Positions 1 to 11,679 are shown, numbered from the stretch's first letter. The stretch: 64,000 nucleotides of DNA from Myrica gale (GCA_963930655.1 OZ005618.1:18441001-18505000); one strand, 5' to 3'. Translations and numbers: made by a program. Notes: a model not told the origin generated them from the letters alone.

Positions 1-372
1 ACACGCTAAGCAACTCCAAACAATGGTAGTTCAAGGATAAAACCATCACAAATGCAGAAAACAAGAGCAATCTTTTTCGGTTCATTTCATACAATCAACC
101 ATAAAAAATGCAGATTGAAAGCAAAATTGTACTATATATACTTTGTGGAAGAGTCAATGGACCTGGTCTTGAGTTATTGTCATCCATAAGCCTCTGCACC
201 CTCCTACTATATTAATGTCTTCTTCGTAAAAATAAGTTCCCTTAGTCTGTTGGTAACAAGCATAAAGCAAAATAGTGCCCTTTTTCTTATTCTAAGTTCA
301 TATTGTATTATGGTGAATCTCAAGATTAAATTTGCTACCTGCTATATTAGTGTCTTCTAATAAGATCCTCGT
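1..372. other. No gene seen
   Basis: AT-rich sequence with no open frame or repeat I can recognise. It lies directly upstream of the receptor-kinase fragment and could hold more decayed parts of it, but I cannot read any. Confidence 0.4.
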
Positions 373-545
373 GCTGTTTCAGCTGATCGTGGTCCGTCGA
401 ATGCTGATTTCGATTGGGCTGCCCGTCTAAAGATTGTCAAAGGAACGACCAAAGGGATGGGTTACCTTCACACTGAACTTGCTTCCTCTAAGATTCCACA
501 CGGAAATCTCAAATCCAACAATATTCTTATCGGCCCTTCCTTCTT
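373..545 (+). pseudogene. Fragment of a pollen receptor-like kinase (LRR-RLK) kinase domain
   Basis: The frame starting at 373 reads through ARLKIVKGTTKGMGYLH and then IPHGNLKSNNILI. These are the helix before the catalytic loop and the catalytic loop itself of plant PRK-type LRR receptor kinases. In that family the HRD aspartate is commonly replaced, giving an HGNLK form, and the same is seen here. About 55 residues are recognisable. The residues after ILIGPSF do not match a DFG region and the frame soon ends, at 620. No LRRs, membrane segment or upstream kinase lobe were found. I read it as a truncated, non-functional piece, perhaps an exon remnant. PRKs act at the plasma membrane in pollen-tube signalling, but this fragment should not make a working protein. 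The kinase assignment is firm, the PRK subfamily less so. Confidence 0.75.
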
Positions 546-1754
546 GTCGGATCCTTTTCCAAACATGCATAGAAAGCATCGCAAGCCTGAGTTTCATGTA
601 CAAAAAAAAAGGAATGAATGATTATGGAACAAAAGCATAGCATAAGGAAAATGAAGACGAGGGAGAAAAAAATAGACCTTTTAGCAAGCTTTTCTCCATT
701 CGGAGAGCACGTCGGCGTGGACTATGTCTGGGTTCCGTGAGGCGTAGGCTTCCGCACCCATGGCTTTGTGACAAGCAACTATTTTTCAGTCTATTTTCTG
801 GTGAATTAGAAAGAACATAAAGAACTGTAGAAATGGCTTATTCGAGCAAGGTCTGGGAAATGGATTGGAGCAGGACAGAGCAAGAAATAGTTGGCAGTGC
901 AGGGGGAGACGCGAGGGAGGGACTTTCATCGAAAAATAAAAGAGGAAGGGGGGTGCGAGAAATGAATTTCAGCTTACCGCCATTTTGAAACTCATGTTTT
1001 ACAAGTAAAATGAAACTCACCGTTTTGATTTCTTTTCTTTTCCTTTATATTATATTTATTTTATGTTGATTTATATAATATTATTTTATTCATGTGAAGT
1101 AAAATTGTAAAGTCACCTAAGCACTTACGTGTCAAATTAATGCCAAATAAAAGATAATTCAATAAAATTAGTGTCAATTTTCAAAATTTAAAAAGTACAT
1201 ATGCATTTCTTATGTAACAATGTCTTAATTAATTAGTCTTACATTACAAATTATTGAAATATAATTGTTAATTAAAACAAGTTGATAGTAATAATATATA
1301 ATATTTATAATTTAAAAATATAAACTACCATAACAACTATGATCAGATATTAAGTTATGTACTTTAATTATATAAGCTAATTAATCTCACAATATCTTTT
1401 TGTTTGAAATTAAATAATATATCATAATTAAATATTATTATATTACTAATTATTACAAATATATATGCTCATTATAAGCATATGATAATAGATATTTAAA
1501 CTACTTAGATTTAGTCAATAAAAATACAATTACCATAACAATCATAAATATAACTTTCATAACATTATTTCTAATTCCATATAACAACTTCAATTTTCAT
1601 AACACTCTCTAATTCCATATTTTATTATGTAGGTCTCCTAAAATATTTTTTAAACACATGACAAAATAAAATTTTATATTAAAAGGAATAAAATAAGCTA
1701 TAAAATAATTATTAACATTAAATAAAATATAATTTTAAAGTTTTGAATTTTTTA
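546..1754. other. Non-coding stretch; its right part is CACTA interior sequence
   Basis: No convincing gene. From about 1010 to 1500 the sequence resembles 13735-14460 (shared AAACTCACCGTTTT, TATTAAGTTATGTACTTTAAT and TTTTTGTTTGAAATTAAATA). This is interior sequence of the same CACTA family, next to its repeat block. Confidence 0.5.
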
Positions 1755-2203
1755 TTTTTTTTTCCAAATATACCTATAGCAACGTTTTTTGTTAAAAACG
1801 CCGGTATAGGTATACCTTTAGCAGCGTTTTTTTCAAAAACCGCTGCTAATGGTACACTCTATAGCGGCGGTCATGCTGATCGCCACTGTAGATACCTAAT
1901 TTCTAGTGGCGTTTTCAAAAAATGCGGCTAAAGAGGGGTCTATACTGACCGCCGGTAAAGGTAATACCTTTAGCGACGTTTATTGCAAAACGCTGTTAAA
2001 GGGGAGTCTATAGCGGCGGTCAGTGACCGCTGCTAAAAAGACCGCCGCTAAATAGATTTAGCGGCGTTTTGGAAAAAACGCTGCGAAAGGGGGTCTGACC
2101 GCCGCTATAGATCCCCTTTCGCAGCGTTTTCTGCAAAACGCCGCAAAAAACACCCTTTAGCGGCGTTTTTAGCGACCGCCGCTATAGACTTTTTTTTGTA
2201 GTG
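1755..2203. repeat. CACTA element right end with subterminal GCGGCGTTTT repeats
   Basis: Many short direct and inverted copies of a GCGGCGTTTT / AAAACGCCGC motif separated by 20-40 bases, ending in TTTTTTTTGTAGTG at 2203. That is the reverse complement of a CACTA terminus. Dense subterminal repeats next to CACTA ends are the usual transposase-binding region of En/Spm-type elements. No matching left terminus was found, so this looks like a truncated copy of the family also seen at 4930-16551. Confidence 0.7.
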
Positions 2204-2228
2204 TAAAAGATGGATTTGGAGTGACCGT

Positions 2229-2435
2229 AGTGTTTGAGTGTTAAAATTTTACGTGGTTAAAATTTTAGGATTTTGGAGTTGGTGAAAAAGTAAATAGGGA
2301 GATATTTGAATGAATTTTTTAAATTTTATTATAGTAAAAATGAATGATTTGATGGAGCAAGAGATAACATTTTGTAGTTATTATATTAGGCCAAAATTTT
2401 AGGGTGCCCAAAGTTTTGGCTAACAAACACCACGG
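2229..2435. repeat. Tourist-like MITE (approximate ends)
   Basis: Starts with GTGTTTGAGTGTTAAAATTT and ends with AACAAACACCAC, forming weak inverted ends. Its inner sequence (TGGTGAAAAAGT, AAATTTTAGG) matches the better-defined MITEs at 18420-18618 and 20853-21031. The boundaries are not certain. Confidence 0.45.
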
Positions 2436-2875
2436 GGCGTTTGGGTATCTTTGCTTTTGGTGGTAATTGGTGGAGGTTATTGTATTGAGGGATACTGATG
2501 ATTATTAATTAGGCCTACAAATATGGAAATTGATGGGAATCCAAATAAAATTAGGAAGAAATAAATCCAAATAATTAATCCGAAATCCACTACAAAAAGG
2601 AATTTTCCAAACATAAATGTAATCCAATAATTTCTGCATGTAGAGGAGGCCGCAATTATATGGAGTACGAAACTTCTTAAAAAGAAGTTACCCACTGGAT
2701 TAGAACTTCATAATGAAACGGAATCCCAGAGCCCTTGAGATTACTGTTATCCATATGCCAAGAATCGGGGGATCGGATTTCTTTTAAAACCCTCCAAAAG
2801 CTTCTACCTTTCGTAACAACAAACAGCAATCACTTCCATAGCTCTAATATCTAACTCACTTCCACAAAGGGTGCC

Positions 2876-3328
2876 ATGGACTCCTCTATTCGAGAGTCCA
2901 CAACATTCGTTTTAATCAGAAAGCATCAAAGCAGAAGCTTTCAAAGAACGGTTCGCGAGGACACAGCCTTTGCAGCAGCCAATTCAAATTACACTTCGCT
3001 AAAAGATTTGGTGCCTCGGCAATCCTCAATACATAGGCCGAACACTTTCTCGTCAAGTGGTGGTATCCGAAAGCAATCTGCTCACGAGATTCCAATTAGC
3101 AACTTCCTTGTCCAGAAGGCTGCCTGGGCTTATTTGCAGCCAACACCGGCGGCGTTCGGCACCACGTCAGGCTCCAGTAATAAATGCATTTTGCACCGTG
3201 TATGGGACAGGTTCGTAAGGCCTTGGGTGAAATCCATGAGCGGGCATGTTGTTATGACAATAACACACACATTAGATAGGCTGCGGGCATCTATTCATCC
3301 GGCTGGGCATGCAGGAGAATGTCATTGA
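2876..3328 (+). CDS. Small plant protein of unknown function (150 aa)
   Basis: An uninterrupted ATG-to-stop frame of 150 codons. The start sits in a good plant context (GTGCCATGG) after a CA-rich leader, and a TTTTAAAA box lies about 95 bases upstream. The protein is basic, with a Ser/Arg-rich first half (MDSSIRESTTFVLIRK) and a more hydrophobic second half holding LVQKAAWAYLQP and WDRFVRPWVKSM. I see no signal peptide, catalytic motif or clear membrane helix. The AAWAYLQP core and the MDSS start give me the impression of a conserved small plant family, but I cannot name it. No introns are needed. It could be a real single-exon gene or a truncated one. It is the only plausible complete gene in the first 17 kb. 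Confidence 0.5.
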   Translation: MDSSIRESTTFVLIRKHQSRSFQRTVREDTAFAAANSNYTSLKDLVPRQSSIHRPNTFSSSGGIRKQSAHEIPISNFLVQKAAWAYLQPTPAAFGTTSGSSNKCILHRVWDRFVRPWVKSMSGHVVMTITHTLDRLRASIHPAGHAGECH

Positions 3329-4929
3329 TCTTGGTGGTAAGATTTTAGCTGACAAGGTCTCCCTTTCGTTGGGTACAAGAATGCAGGCCGGTTAATATCA
3401 ATAAAGGAGGGAAGAGATACAAGAGAGACTAGTCCAGGGGTTTCATACCTGTAGATTTCCACGAATTAGCTACAAGTATTGACAAGTTTCTTGCAAAATT
3501 TCTAGACATATATAAATAAGACCTTTCTATTGTTCTTTCCGCTACTAGACTGTTCCTCTAATTAATCTTTTTTATTCTCAGAATTCTATTTTGCAAGCGA
3601 TCTGGTGCTGGAGTCAAATGACCTTGATATTTTGTTGGATATAAAGAACTTACTATTTACCAAGTAGATCAATCATCCTACAGATATAGTTTATTTCTTT
3701 GTATTGAACCAATTAAGCCGAAGTTGTATTATCTAGATGTGAAGTATAGCTTTTCTGGGCCTTAATTTGACAGTGTGTGGTTAATTTGCATATTTATTTC
3801 AATTCTTTTGGGCAGATTTTGTATATAAAATGGGAGGTTTTGATAAGGAATATTCATGAAGTCTAGCTATATGTAAATTGAAAGACTACAGCTTAAATTT
3901 ATGTAATTCCATTTGAGGTGAAAAAAACTAACCATTCTAGAATCTCTCTATATATATATATGCAATATTGACCCCTATGTATGAGGATGGTCACACTCTT
4001 GTATTTGGTGGATTGATTACACAAATTAGTCAGCTTTCTCTGCGCTTGCAGTCCTTCAAATGATATGAACTACTTTTGAATTCATACCATTTTCTGGTTC
4101 AATTCAAAGCTCTTTTTTTGAATTCACACCGTGTAGCAGATGTATATATTGAAAGGATCAAGGAGGTTTAAAAACCTCGGAAAGCTCAAAAGGGCGTACC
4201 AGACACTCCGAAGAGCCGACGAGCCAACGAGCAGACGGACTCGAAGGTCCTACAAATTCCCCGAAGGGGCGGAAAAGCCACAGAGGCCCGCAAACACAAT
4301 CTAATATGCCTAAACAAATAAAAGATACAACATAAAAACCAACACAAGCCGTAAACACTTTGGTTCAATTCAAAGCTCTTAATTTGTGCATTGTGCCAGA
4401 AAGGACTACCTAATTGCAAGCCAATGCCGAGTTTATTATATTATTTATTGTATTAATTACAAGATAGTATCAAACAAAAGGGTAAACCTCATTTTGCATC
4501 TTGAATTATGTGATCAATGTCACTTTAAGAGTTCAAACTATCAACTTCGTCACATTGAGCCGCAATGCGCACCACAATTATCCTCAAACTAGAAAAAGAG
4601 ACTTCTAACTTATCCTGCAGAGTTCTAAGCAGCCATGGGAGACCTTATTCTCTAGAAAAAGGTAGACCAATCTGATATCAAGGTCCTTCAAGCAATTAAT
4701 ATATTTGCAGCAGAACTTGCGCCTGCTAACTCATGATATTAAAACTTGAGTATATCAGCCGCAACATGCACTGAAAACCAAACAAAGGGAGCAGAATATT
4801 ACCTTTAGGGGGTCATCCAGTACTTATGATTTTATACACTTCAAAGCAATATCCGGTCGATCAAGTACTCTCTAAAATTTTCGTATTCTAAAAAAAAGTA
4901 AAATTTGAATTTTATTAAATCCATAGTTA
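3329..4929. other. Intergenic sequence, no gene recognised
   Basis: AT-rich sequence following the small gene. It contains a short TA repeat near 3950 and a GC-richer patch at 4180-4290 with overlapping minus-strand frames that look accidental. No transposon ends could be defined. Confidence 0.4.
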
Positions 4930-5770
4930 CACTACAAAAAAAAGAGGATACAACAGCGGTCGTAAAACCGCTGGCAAAAGTTCAAAAAACGCCGCTAAAC
5001 TTTTACCAGCGGTTTTTTACCGGCGTTATCCGACCCCTGTCTTTTCTCCGTCGACGAATGTCTTCAACAGCGTTTTTCATAAACGCTGGTGATTCCCTAC
5101 CATTTAACAACGGTCACTTAGCGGCGTTTTTAAACCGTTGGTAATGCCACAGCTTACAACAGTGGTTTTTTAGCGGCGGTTTAAAATAGCTGGTGTTTCG
5201 CAACTTATAGCAGCGGTTTTTTAGCGGCGTTTTTAAAAACGCTGACGTTTCCCCACTTTTAGCGGCGTTTTTTAAAACGCTGACGTTTCCTCGCTTTTAG
5301 CAGCGGTTTTTTAGCAGCTTTTTTAAAAACGCTGGCGTTTCTCCTGATTTTTAACAGCGGTTTTTTAGCGGCATTTTTAAAAACGCTGACGTTTCCCGCT
5401 TTTAGCAGTGATTTTTTAGCGGCGTTTTAAAAACGCTGACATTTCCCCGCTTATAGTAGTGATTTTTTAGCAGCGTTTTTAAAAACGACGGCGTTTCTCG
5501 TGATTTTCAACAGCGGTTTTTTAGCGGCGTTTTTAAAAACGTTGTCGTTTCCCCGCTTATAGCAGCGTTTTTAAAAAGGTTGGCATTTCTCTTGATTTCC
5601 AACAGCGATTTTTTAGCGTCGTTTGTATAAAACGCTGACGTTTGTCCTAATTTACAACAGCATTTTTTTAGTGGCGTTTTTAAAACCGCTGACATAGTCT
5701 AAAAAGAGGGCTATAGTGACGATCAGATGTCACTTATAGCAACGGCAATGGTTTGCACCTTTTTTTTTGG
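4930..5770. repeat. Left subterminal repeat block of the CACTA element
   Basis: About 840 bases of short repeats of the form AGCGGCGTTTTTAAAAACGC, alternating with AACAGCGGTTTTTT units, in both orientations. The open frames through it are products of the repeat, not genes. Confidence 0.75.
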
Positions 5771-6491
5771 AATGTACCAGCATTTTTAAAACACCACTAA
5801 TTTTTTCCTATATTTTCCTATACATGCTTTTTTAATTGGTAATACAAATTTATTTTAATAATTATAATTAAATAGATGTAAAAACTTATAGAACAAGGAT
5901 AATAAAAAAAAGAATCTATTAATCATTGATTAATAATATTTTACAACAAACACAAGAATATCTACAAGTAATCTAAAAAATAACAAATTTCTAATATAAA
6001 ATAACAATAAGTAAGGACCGACTAAAATATTTAAATACAACACAATAAGTAAGGACCAATTAAAATCTTCCTCTTTGACACATCAACATCCTCTATATTG
6101 AATTCCTGTAATAGAAAATAAATATCACATGAGAAATATAAATAAACAAAAGATTTATGTAAACAAAATATCTACTCGTATATAAGGCTATAAGCAACTC
6201 TAGATAAAACGGGTCAAAAAATATCCCCCGAGGGCAATGCCTCCGGACCCCATCAAGCCAGGCTTGTCCATGAACGCTCCGACTTGGCCCTATCACCCAC
6301 AAAATATGCCAACGTGATGTGTGTGTAAAAAATATAACAACATACATCCCAGTCGGCTTAGAAGGTAAGGGGCACAGAGAGCAGAGCACAATTTTGATGC
6401 ATATCTAGATGTCACAAGGCAAAACCAACGTGACGTACACATAGGCTAAAAACATGACAAGATAAGATTGCATCATCGCAACGCGCAGCAT
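5771..6491. other. CACTA interior, no gene seen
   Basis: AT-rich sequence, then a GC-richer patch at 6220-6490. A minus-strand frame at 6093-6389 has no recognisable similarity. Confidence 0.4.
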
Positions 6492-6496
6492 ACAAG

Positions 6497-7632
6497 TGTT
6501 AGGGTCCCCGGTCTAGGACTCCATAACAATCACCACTCCTCCACGCGATCCGCTCCAACACCGTAATCGATCCTCCCGAACCGTTTCTAGTAACACACGA
6601 GCGAAGAATTAAGGATCAAAACACTCAACAAATGAATAATACCTCTCTTATTACGAAGAACGTGGTCTTAGGATTATTAGTCCTTCGAACCACAAGAACA
6701 ATCGTACAAGGGTTATTAGCCCAAGCACGCCCAACTTAAGAGGTTATTAGCCCCCAAGTCTACTGGCATAAACGTGCCTATGCCTGGCCACTCTCAGAAA
6801 AGCTCTCTAGCTCTCACTACTCAACTCTATGACTGAATGAATTCTAATGCTCCTGAGGAGTGCTTATATAGGCCTTCTCAGGAGCTTACAAAACCCTAAT
6901 CAAATCAAATCAAATCAATCTAAATCAAATCTTCAGGATTCTAAGGAAACAATTCCCAGAATCAGGGAGATTTGATGATACATTCCTAAAACATCAAAGC
7001 TCAGAAAGGAAAGACATTCTTCTAGAAACATCTATTTCTAGACGATAATATTTATTCAATTAATACCATAATCAGAGGCAATCTCTGAAGATGTTGATTT
7101 CGCCGCCGTCCGCCGCCCTACACGGTGGCGCCGCCGCCATGCTCCTCCTTGGGTGGTGATGCTCCTCCGACTCCCAAGGTCATGCTTATCACTTCCCGTC
7201 CGGTCACCGCTAAGGGTGGTGGTGCTCCGCCGCCGGCGGTGGCTGCTGTGGTTAGCCACTCTTGGCCCTCTGCTGCTGCTTGGCTTGGCTGGGGGTCAGG
7301 GCCCTGCTGTGGTGCTAAGTCATGGCAAGGCCATGTGGTGCCCATGAGCTTGCCATGGCATGTCTGCGGCTGGCTGACTTGCTTGCTGGGCATGGGCATT
7401 GCTGGGCTGCCATGGCTTGTCAGTGGTGCCGGTGTGCCTTGCTCGCGCGCGCATGCTGATGCCATGGCTTGTCTGTGGTGCCTCGGCTGCGCGCGCTGTG
7501 GGCGTGTCATGTGCTCCTGCCGCGCGCGCTGTGGGGGTGTCAAAGGCGCCCATGGGTGGCATTGGCGCCGCATCTCGTGTGCTATCCTCCTCGCAGCCGT
7601 TCAGTCCAAGGTCTTCTCTGGGGACCCTTTCA
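6497..7632 (-). mobile_element. Solo LTR of an LTR retrotransposon, 1136 bp
   Basis: The sequence begins TGTTAGGGTCC and ends GACCCTTTCA (TG...CA), flanked by a perfect 5-bp direct repeat ACAAG at 6492-6496 and 7633-7637. That is the footprint of an integrated LTR. No primer-binding site, gag-pol or second LTR adjoins it, so it is a solo LTR left by recombination. On the minus strand a CCTATATAAGC box at 6862-6873 lies between a very GC-rich upstream part (7090-7630) and a leader, which sets the orientation. The GC-rich part holds repeated GCCATGGC and CGCGCG tracts and creates long accidental open frames on both strands. Confidence 0.85.
6862..6873 (-). promoter_or_regulatory. Probable LTR TATA box
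   Basis: The minus strand reads CCTATATAAGCA between the GC-rich U3-like part and the rest of the solo LTR. It would drive transcription leftward. Confidence 0.5.
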
Positions 7633-8401
7633 ACAAGTCCATATAGCAGAATTGCACATCATCAACCACGCTCTGCCTACAGATAAAAAAACTTACCTAC
7701 AGTTTTTGCAGAGGTATATCAAAATAATGCTTATAGCAGCAATTTTCTTTTTCCTTCATTTACTCACTGCAGAAGCAGCCAGATACGTGGAAGGCAATTT
7801 TATTTTCTTTCTGAAAGTTTCAAAAGTGATGGTCAACTAATGCCATGTCCAGGCCACAATTAAAAGACTCTGGCATCTAGCGACTAATTAACCAACTCTT
7901 TTTCATCTAACAATTCTTTATTACTGAGCAACAGGAATATATTAGGACTACTCGTTGGCTCAAAAATTTATCATTGCCCTTCAATGAGATGTAGCCAGTT
8001 TTCCTAATGTATCCTGAAAATTCCGGATTAGACCCTATTAACACCTAGAGGGGAAATTTGGTACGAAATTTTGCCAGTACTCAAACACTAACAATACCTG
8101 TAACCCAAATGACTGAGACACAACCTAAACATTTCCATAGAGTAATGACTGCTCACTTCATTGACACCTTTTTTACACCATTATTTTTGTAATCAACAAA
8201 CATTTGTATTCCTCAGATCATTGCATACAGCCATCAAGTATGGGAAATAATTGAAGTGGGCCCAATTCATAGCACCAAAAAAATGCTAAACAAATGAGAC
8301 AATATATCTGTATCTAACGAGAACATTAGGTAACTAAATTTAGGAGGCTATCAAAAACGTATAGATTGAAATAACTGAAACTAATCTGGATTTGGCCCTA
8401 C
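7633..8401. other. No gene recognised
   Basis: AT-rich sequence downstream, on the minus strand, of the AIMP1-like exons. I looked for further exons of that gene and found none. Confidence 0.4.
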
Positions 8402-8727
8402 CTGGATGTAATCCATCCATCTCATTACATGTGGTAACTTTTCCTTCTCTTAATTCGGAAGGCCGATCTAGCATTTATAAAGACATAGAAATCATTAGAA
8501 CTTCACTTCTGTGAGGCTAAAGGCCTTTAAGCTGAATGGAGTGTCAAATTCCCTTCCAGTAAAGGATGTAGCACTGAAAACACAATAACATCAGCTTCGG
8601 AAGGTTTTAGTCCATTCCCCAAAAGTACAGACTTCAAAGCCAAGTCATCATTCAATCCATTGAGAACTCCAAAGCATGACTTAGAATCTAGTGGAACGCT
8701 GTCGGCAAATGCTATCCATTTCATCAC
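8402..8727 (-). pseudogene. Two damaged exons of an AIMP1/Arc1-like tRNA-synthetase cofactor gene
   Basis: Exon one (8557-8727) starts after a TTGCTTGTAG acceptor and reads MKWIAFADSVPLDSKSCF, then NDDLALKSVLLGNGLKPSEA and DVIVFSVLH. Exon two (8402-8467) follows an ATGCTAG acceptor and reads EKEKLPHVMRWMDYIQ before a GTAGGG donor. Together they match the N-terminal GST-like domain of plant homologues of AIMP1 (the At2g40660 type), which help deliver tRNA to aminoacyl-tRNA synthetases in the cytosol. Exon two has an in-frame TAA before EKEK, and the donor expected after exon one reads GA instead of GT. The first exon, the lysine-rich linker and the OB-fold tRNA-binding domain are missing. It lies within the CACTA element and may have been captured by it. 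The family call is good; the splice-site details are inference. Confidence 0.72.
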
Positions 8728-8752
8728 CTACAAGCAAAAGTCATGTTTTTGA

Positions 8753-8771
8753 AGAGAGAGAGAGAGAGAGA
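8753..8771. repeat. (AG)n microsatellite
   Basis: About nine AG dinucleotides in a row, in the intron-side flank of the AIMP1-like exon. Confidence 0.9.
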
Positions 8772-9389
8772 TCCAGCAAAATCAACACCGGTGCACTCCA
8801 AGGTGTCTAGACTTTCAACAGTTCACTAAGCAACTCTTTCTTCTTTTATTATGCATTGCTTGCAATATCGCGGGATGCCACTCACATAGCAATCTATACA
8901 GGCACCGAGGAAACTAATTGGACAGATTCTTGTAACATTAGCTTGTGCACCAAAAGCCTTGGCGTAGTACATTCAGTATGCAAGACCAACAGAGAAATGG
9001 AAACGATCAAGTGACGCAAAAACCACAAACCAACAGACCAACAGAGAAATGGAGCTTGCAAATAAATTGCAAAAACCACAAACCAACAGAGAAATGGAGC
9101 TGCAAATATAGGCACATTGAAGAAGTCTTGCCAAGGAGGACATTGAAGAAGTTGCTACCTACATACAGAAACAAAAGATTTTGCACGAAACCTGCTTCTT
9201 CTGTGACAAACCCAATCCCCATTTCTCAATAACCTACACGAAGCAAAGAGGACTCCAAGCGAAGTTTAAAGCATACCAAGTCAATGTCTCCGTATATAGG
9301 AGATTCCATAGACCAAACAGATGGGCATTTAAAGTCTCCCTGGTTATGCATATTATTCCCAGGGCACTAAGCTTTTGCATTCCAGCATA
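8772..9389. other. No gene; short internal duplications
   Basis: Contains near-tandem copies of AACCAACAGA..GAGAAATGGA around 8988-9095. The open frames on both strands here are short and have no recognisable similarity. Positions 9380-9389 are the left target duplication of the Pack-MULE. Confidence 0.4.
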
Positions 9390-9680
9390 GAGATGGGTTA
9401 TTATGTGAAGCGGGACCGTGTGAAGCGGTGTGGAGCTGCGGTCAGGAACTCCACACCGGCCATCCGACGGTCCCGCTTCTGCCACCGAATAAATGAGATG
9501 GGTAGCCCGGTTTGAGAAGTTTATGTACGGTCTGAGCTTGAGGAACCCGGTCTAGCAAATTTAGGAACCCATTTTAACATTCGAATTTGAGGAAAGCGTC
9601 CATCCCCTTCTTCCTCCCCCCATTCCAGGCCTCCGACTCTCTCTCTCTCTCTCGCAGAAGCGCCCAGCCCCTCCGAATCG
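9390..9680 (+). repeat. Left terminal inverted repeat of the Pack-MULE
   Basis: Pairs with 11680-11961. Shared blocks include GGTTATTATG, AAGCGGTGTGGAGC and AATAAATGAG, then a CT-rich tract. The inner limit is approximate. Confidence 0.8.
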
Positions 9681-10099
9681 CTCTCTCTCGCAAGGCAAGC
9701 CACTGTTCAGGTATGTCTCGCATCCACGCCAGCTGTTCTTCTATTGCTAATTCGAATCAAAGAGGTTTCATGTGCAACTGGTTTGTGCTGATCGGTATAT
9801 TTTGGTCGCTGATGCAGTCTATTTTCTTTTCGCTTTCACCGCTCGCTTATCACGTTCATATCCTTGTTTTTTCATTTGGGAAAAGCTTCTAGGTGTACTC
9901 GGATCGAGGTTTCGAAATTGTGATTTTTGAATGTGATTTTCATTGGGATTGAAACTGTTATTGGATGGAGAAGATTTTGGAAGTAGGGTTAGTAGCTGGA
10001 TTAAGGCGAAATGTTTGGACTTTTAGAACTTCGATTTTTATGGCATAAATTTGTGGGTTCTTTTTTCTTAGCAGCAAAAATTTATGATCCAGTATTATC

Positions 10100-10975
10100 G
10101 GGTTTTGCCCCTTACACGTATCTACCCTGCTACAAGCCAGACCAGTAAGCTAGTGGTTCTACAAAAGTACACACTCACAACCTGTGGACTTACTGAGTAT
10201 ACAGTGTCAGATATATTTGACTATGTACAAAGGGTAATGAAAAATTTCAAATGCCACATGGTTGTTCCATTAGCAGTTTTTCTGCTCATAACGGTCTTGG
10301 TTGGAGATTTTGTTGACACAGTCTTGTAATATTTCAGCATAAAGAACGAGCATTTGTTTTGAAGGTTTCAGCCATTGAGATTTACAATGAAGCTATCAGA
10401 GACCTTCTCAGCACGGATAATACTCCTCTTAGGATGCTAGATGATCCTGAGGTGAATATCAGTTTTCTTGTAAATTAGTCCAATGAGCATATGAACTGAT
10501 CTTTTGGGATCTCATTTCATCAGCGAGGGACTATTGTGGAGAAAGTAACAGAAGCAACTTTGAGGGACTGGAGCCATTTGAAGGAACTCCTTTCTATGTG
10601 TGAAGGTAAAGCATTTTACAAAATCTTGTTGTTTGGTGATATTGTATATCTCGTACATAATTGAGTATATTGTTGTAGCCCAAAGACAGATAGGGGAGAC
10701 ATTGCTGAATGAGAGAAGTTCCAGATCTCATCAAATTATCAGATTGGTAGGACCTCCTCCTCCCCCTTCTCTTATTCGAACTTTCATTAACCACATGCAT
10801 TGTTCTAGAATTGTTTGATTGAAACCTTATCTGGGTATTGACTCTCTTGCAGACAGTTGAAAGTTCTGCTCGCGAGTTCTTAGGCAAAGACAATTCGGGA
10901 GGTCTGTGCCGGTATCAACCAATTTGGGAGTTACCTCTGTCGAATATACACTCCTAGAAGTGACAAAGAAAGAGA
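10100..10975 (+). pseudogene. Kinesin-7 (KIN7) motor domain fragment, five exons, captured
   Basis: Exons can be read at about 10100-10233 (CGLTEYTVSDIFDYVQR), 10338-10451 ([20 protein letters not shown]), 10524-10605 ([19 protein letters not shown]), 10679-10746 (AQRQIGETLLNERSSRSHQI) and from 10853 (TVESSAREFLGKDN). The introns have GT/AG borders and consistent phases. This order is the middle of a plant KIN7 motor domain: the loop after the P-loop, the alpha-2 region and switch I (NERSSRSH, the NxxSSRSH signature). The P-loop region before the first exon has decayed: GQTSSGKT reads as SQTSKLVV. After GKDN the frame drifts and stops at 10956 before switch II (DLAGSE), so ATP hydrolysis and microtubule binding are impossible. 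KIN7 proteins are microtubule motors acting in cytokinesis and other processes. The fragment lies entirely inside the Pack-MULE. Confidence 0.88.
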
Positions 10976-11679
10976 ATAAATAGTTGTTTGTAGTCAGCCA
11001 TTGCCTTGGTCTGATTTGTGTATTGATTCTCGGCTTGACTTTTTTATTATAATGTGCATACGATTTGCTTTAGTGAATATTATTTGTGCGTGATTTTTCA
11101 ATTGTGAAGATAGGCATTGAGTCTGGTCCTTAATCCCATCGAATTTTGAGTCTGGTTCTTCTTCTTCAACACCTAAATGTATTTCTTACCATTTACATTA
11201 ACCGTCTAAAATATAAAAACATTAAATGCTATTCCTATTGTTTTTTTTAGATTCGGTTTTTTTTTTTAAAAAAATTATCTTGAATGAGTACGAAATTTCC
11301 TTAAGTTGACCAACTTTAGGAAAGCAGGGGAATCATCGCTCGACTCTTTTTAGCATTCTTCCCCTACACTTTAGTCTACAAATCGTTCTTTTCCCCTACA
11401 CTTATGTCTGCAAATCGTTATTATTGCCTTACTCAAGCTTTCAAGCCTTCCATGAAATCCTTCATCTGCACTCGAAAAGAAGTAAAACAGCCTCTTCTTC
11501 TGGTCCTGAAACAGAGAAAAAAGAAAAAATAGCTCTTTGCAGTTCCAAACAGACACAAGTATGCACATAAAAGCTGCACCTAAAAAAGTTTATGGCCTCG
11601 AAAAGCGCAACACACGGTCTCTGTGAAACCTCAACAGGCTTTCTCTATCGTCACCACTCTCCCCTCCTTGCTGACTCTG

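Noticed and set aside
4930..5770. Repeat array resembling CRISPR or satellite DNA
   Set aside because: Units vary, alternate in orientation and abut a CACTA terminus, so they are subterminal transposon repeats.
7118..7646. Long overlapping frames on both strands (up to 173 codons)
   Set aside because: They lie in the GC-rich half of a solo LTR with Ala/Gly/Cys-biased low-complexity translations. Several frames are open at once, as expected from GC-rich sequence poor in stop codons.
9587..9892. 101-codon plus-strand frame
   Set aside because: It covers the left TIR and CT-rich leader of the Pack-MULE and runs across a likely splice donor. No similarity to a protein.
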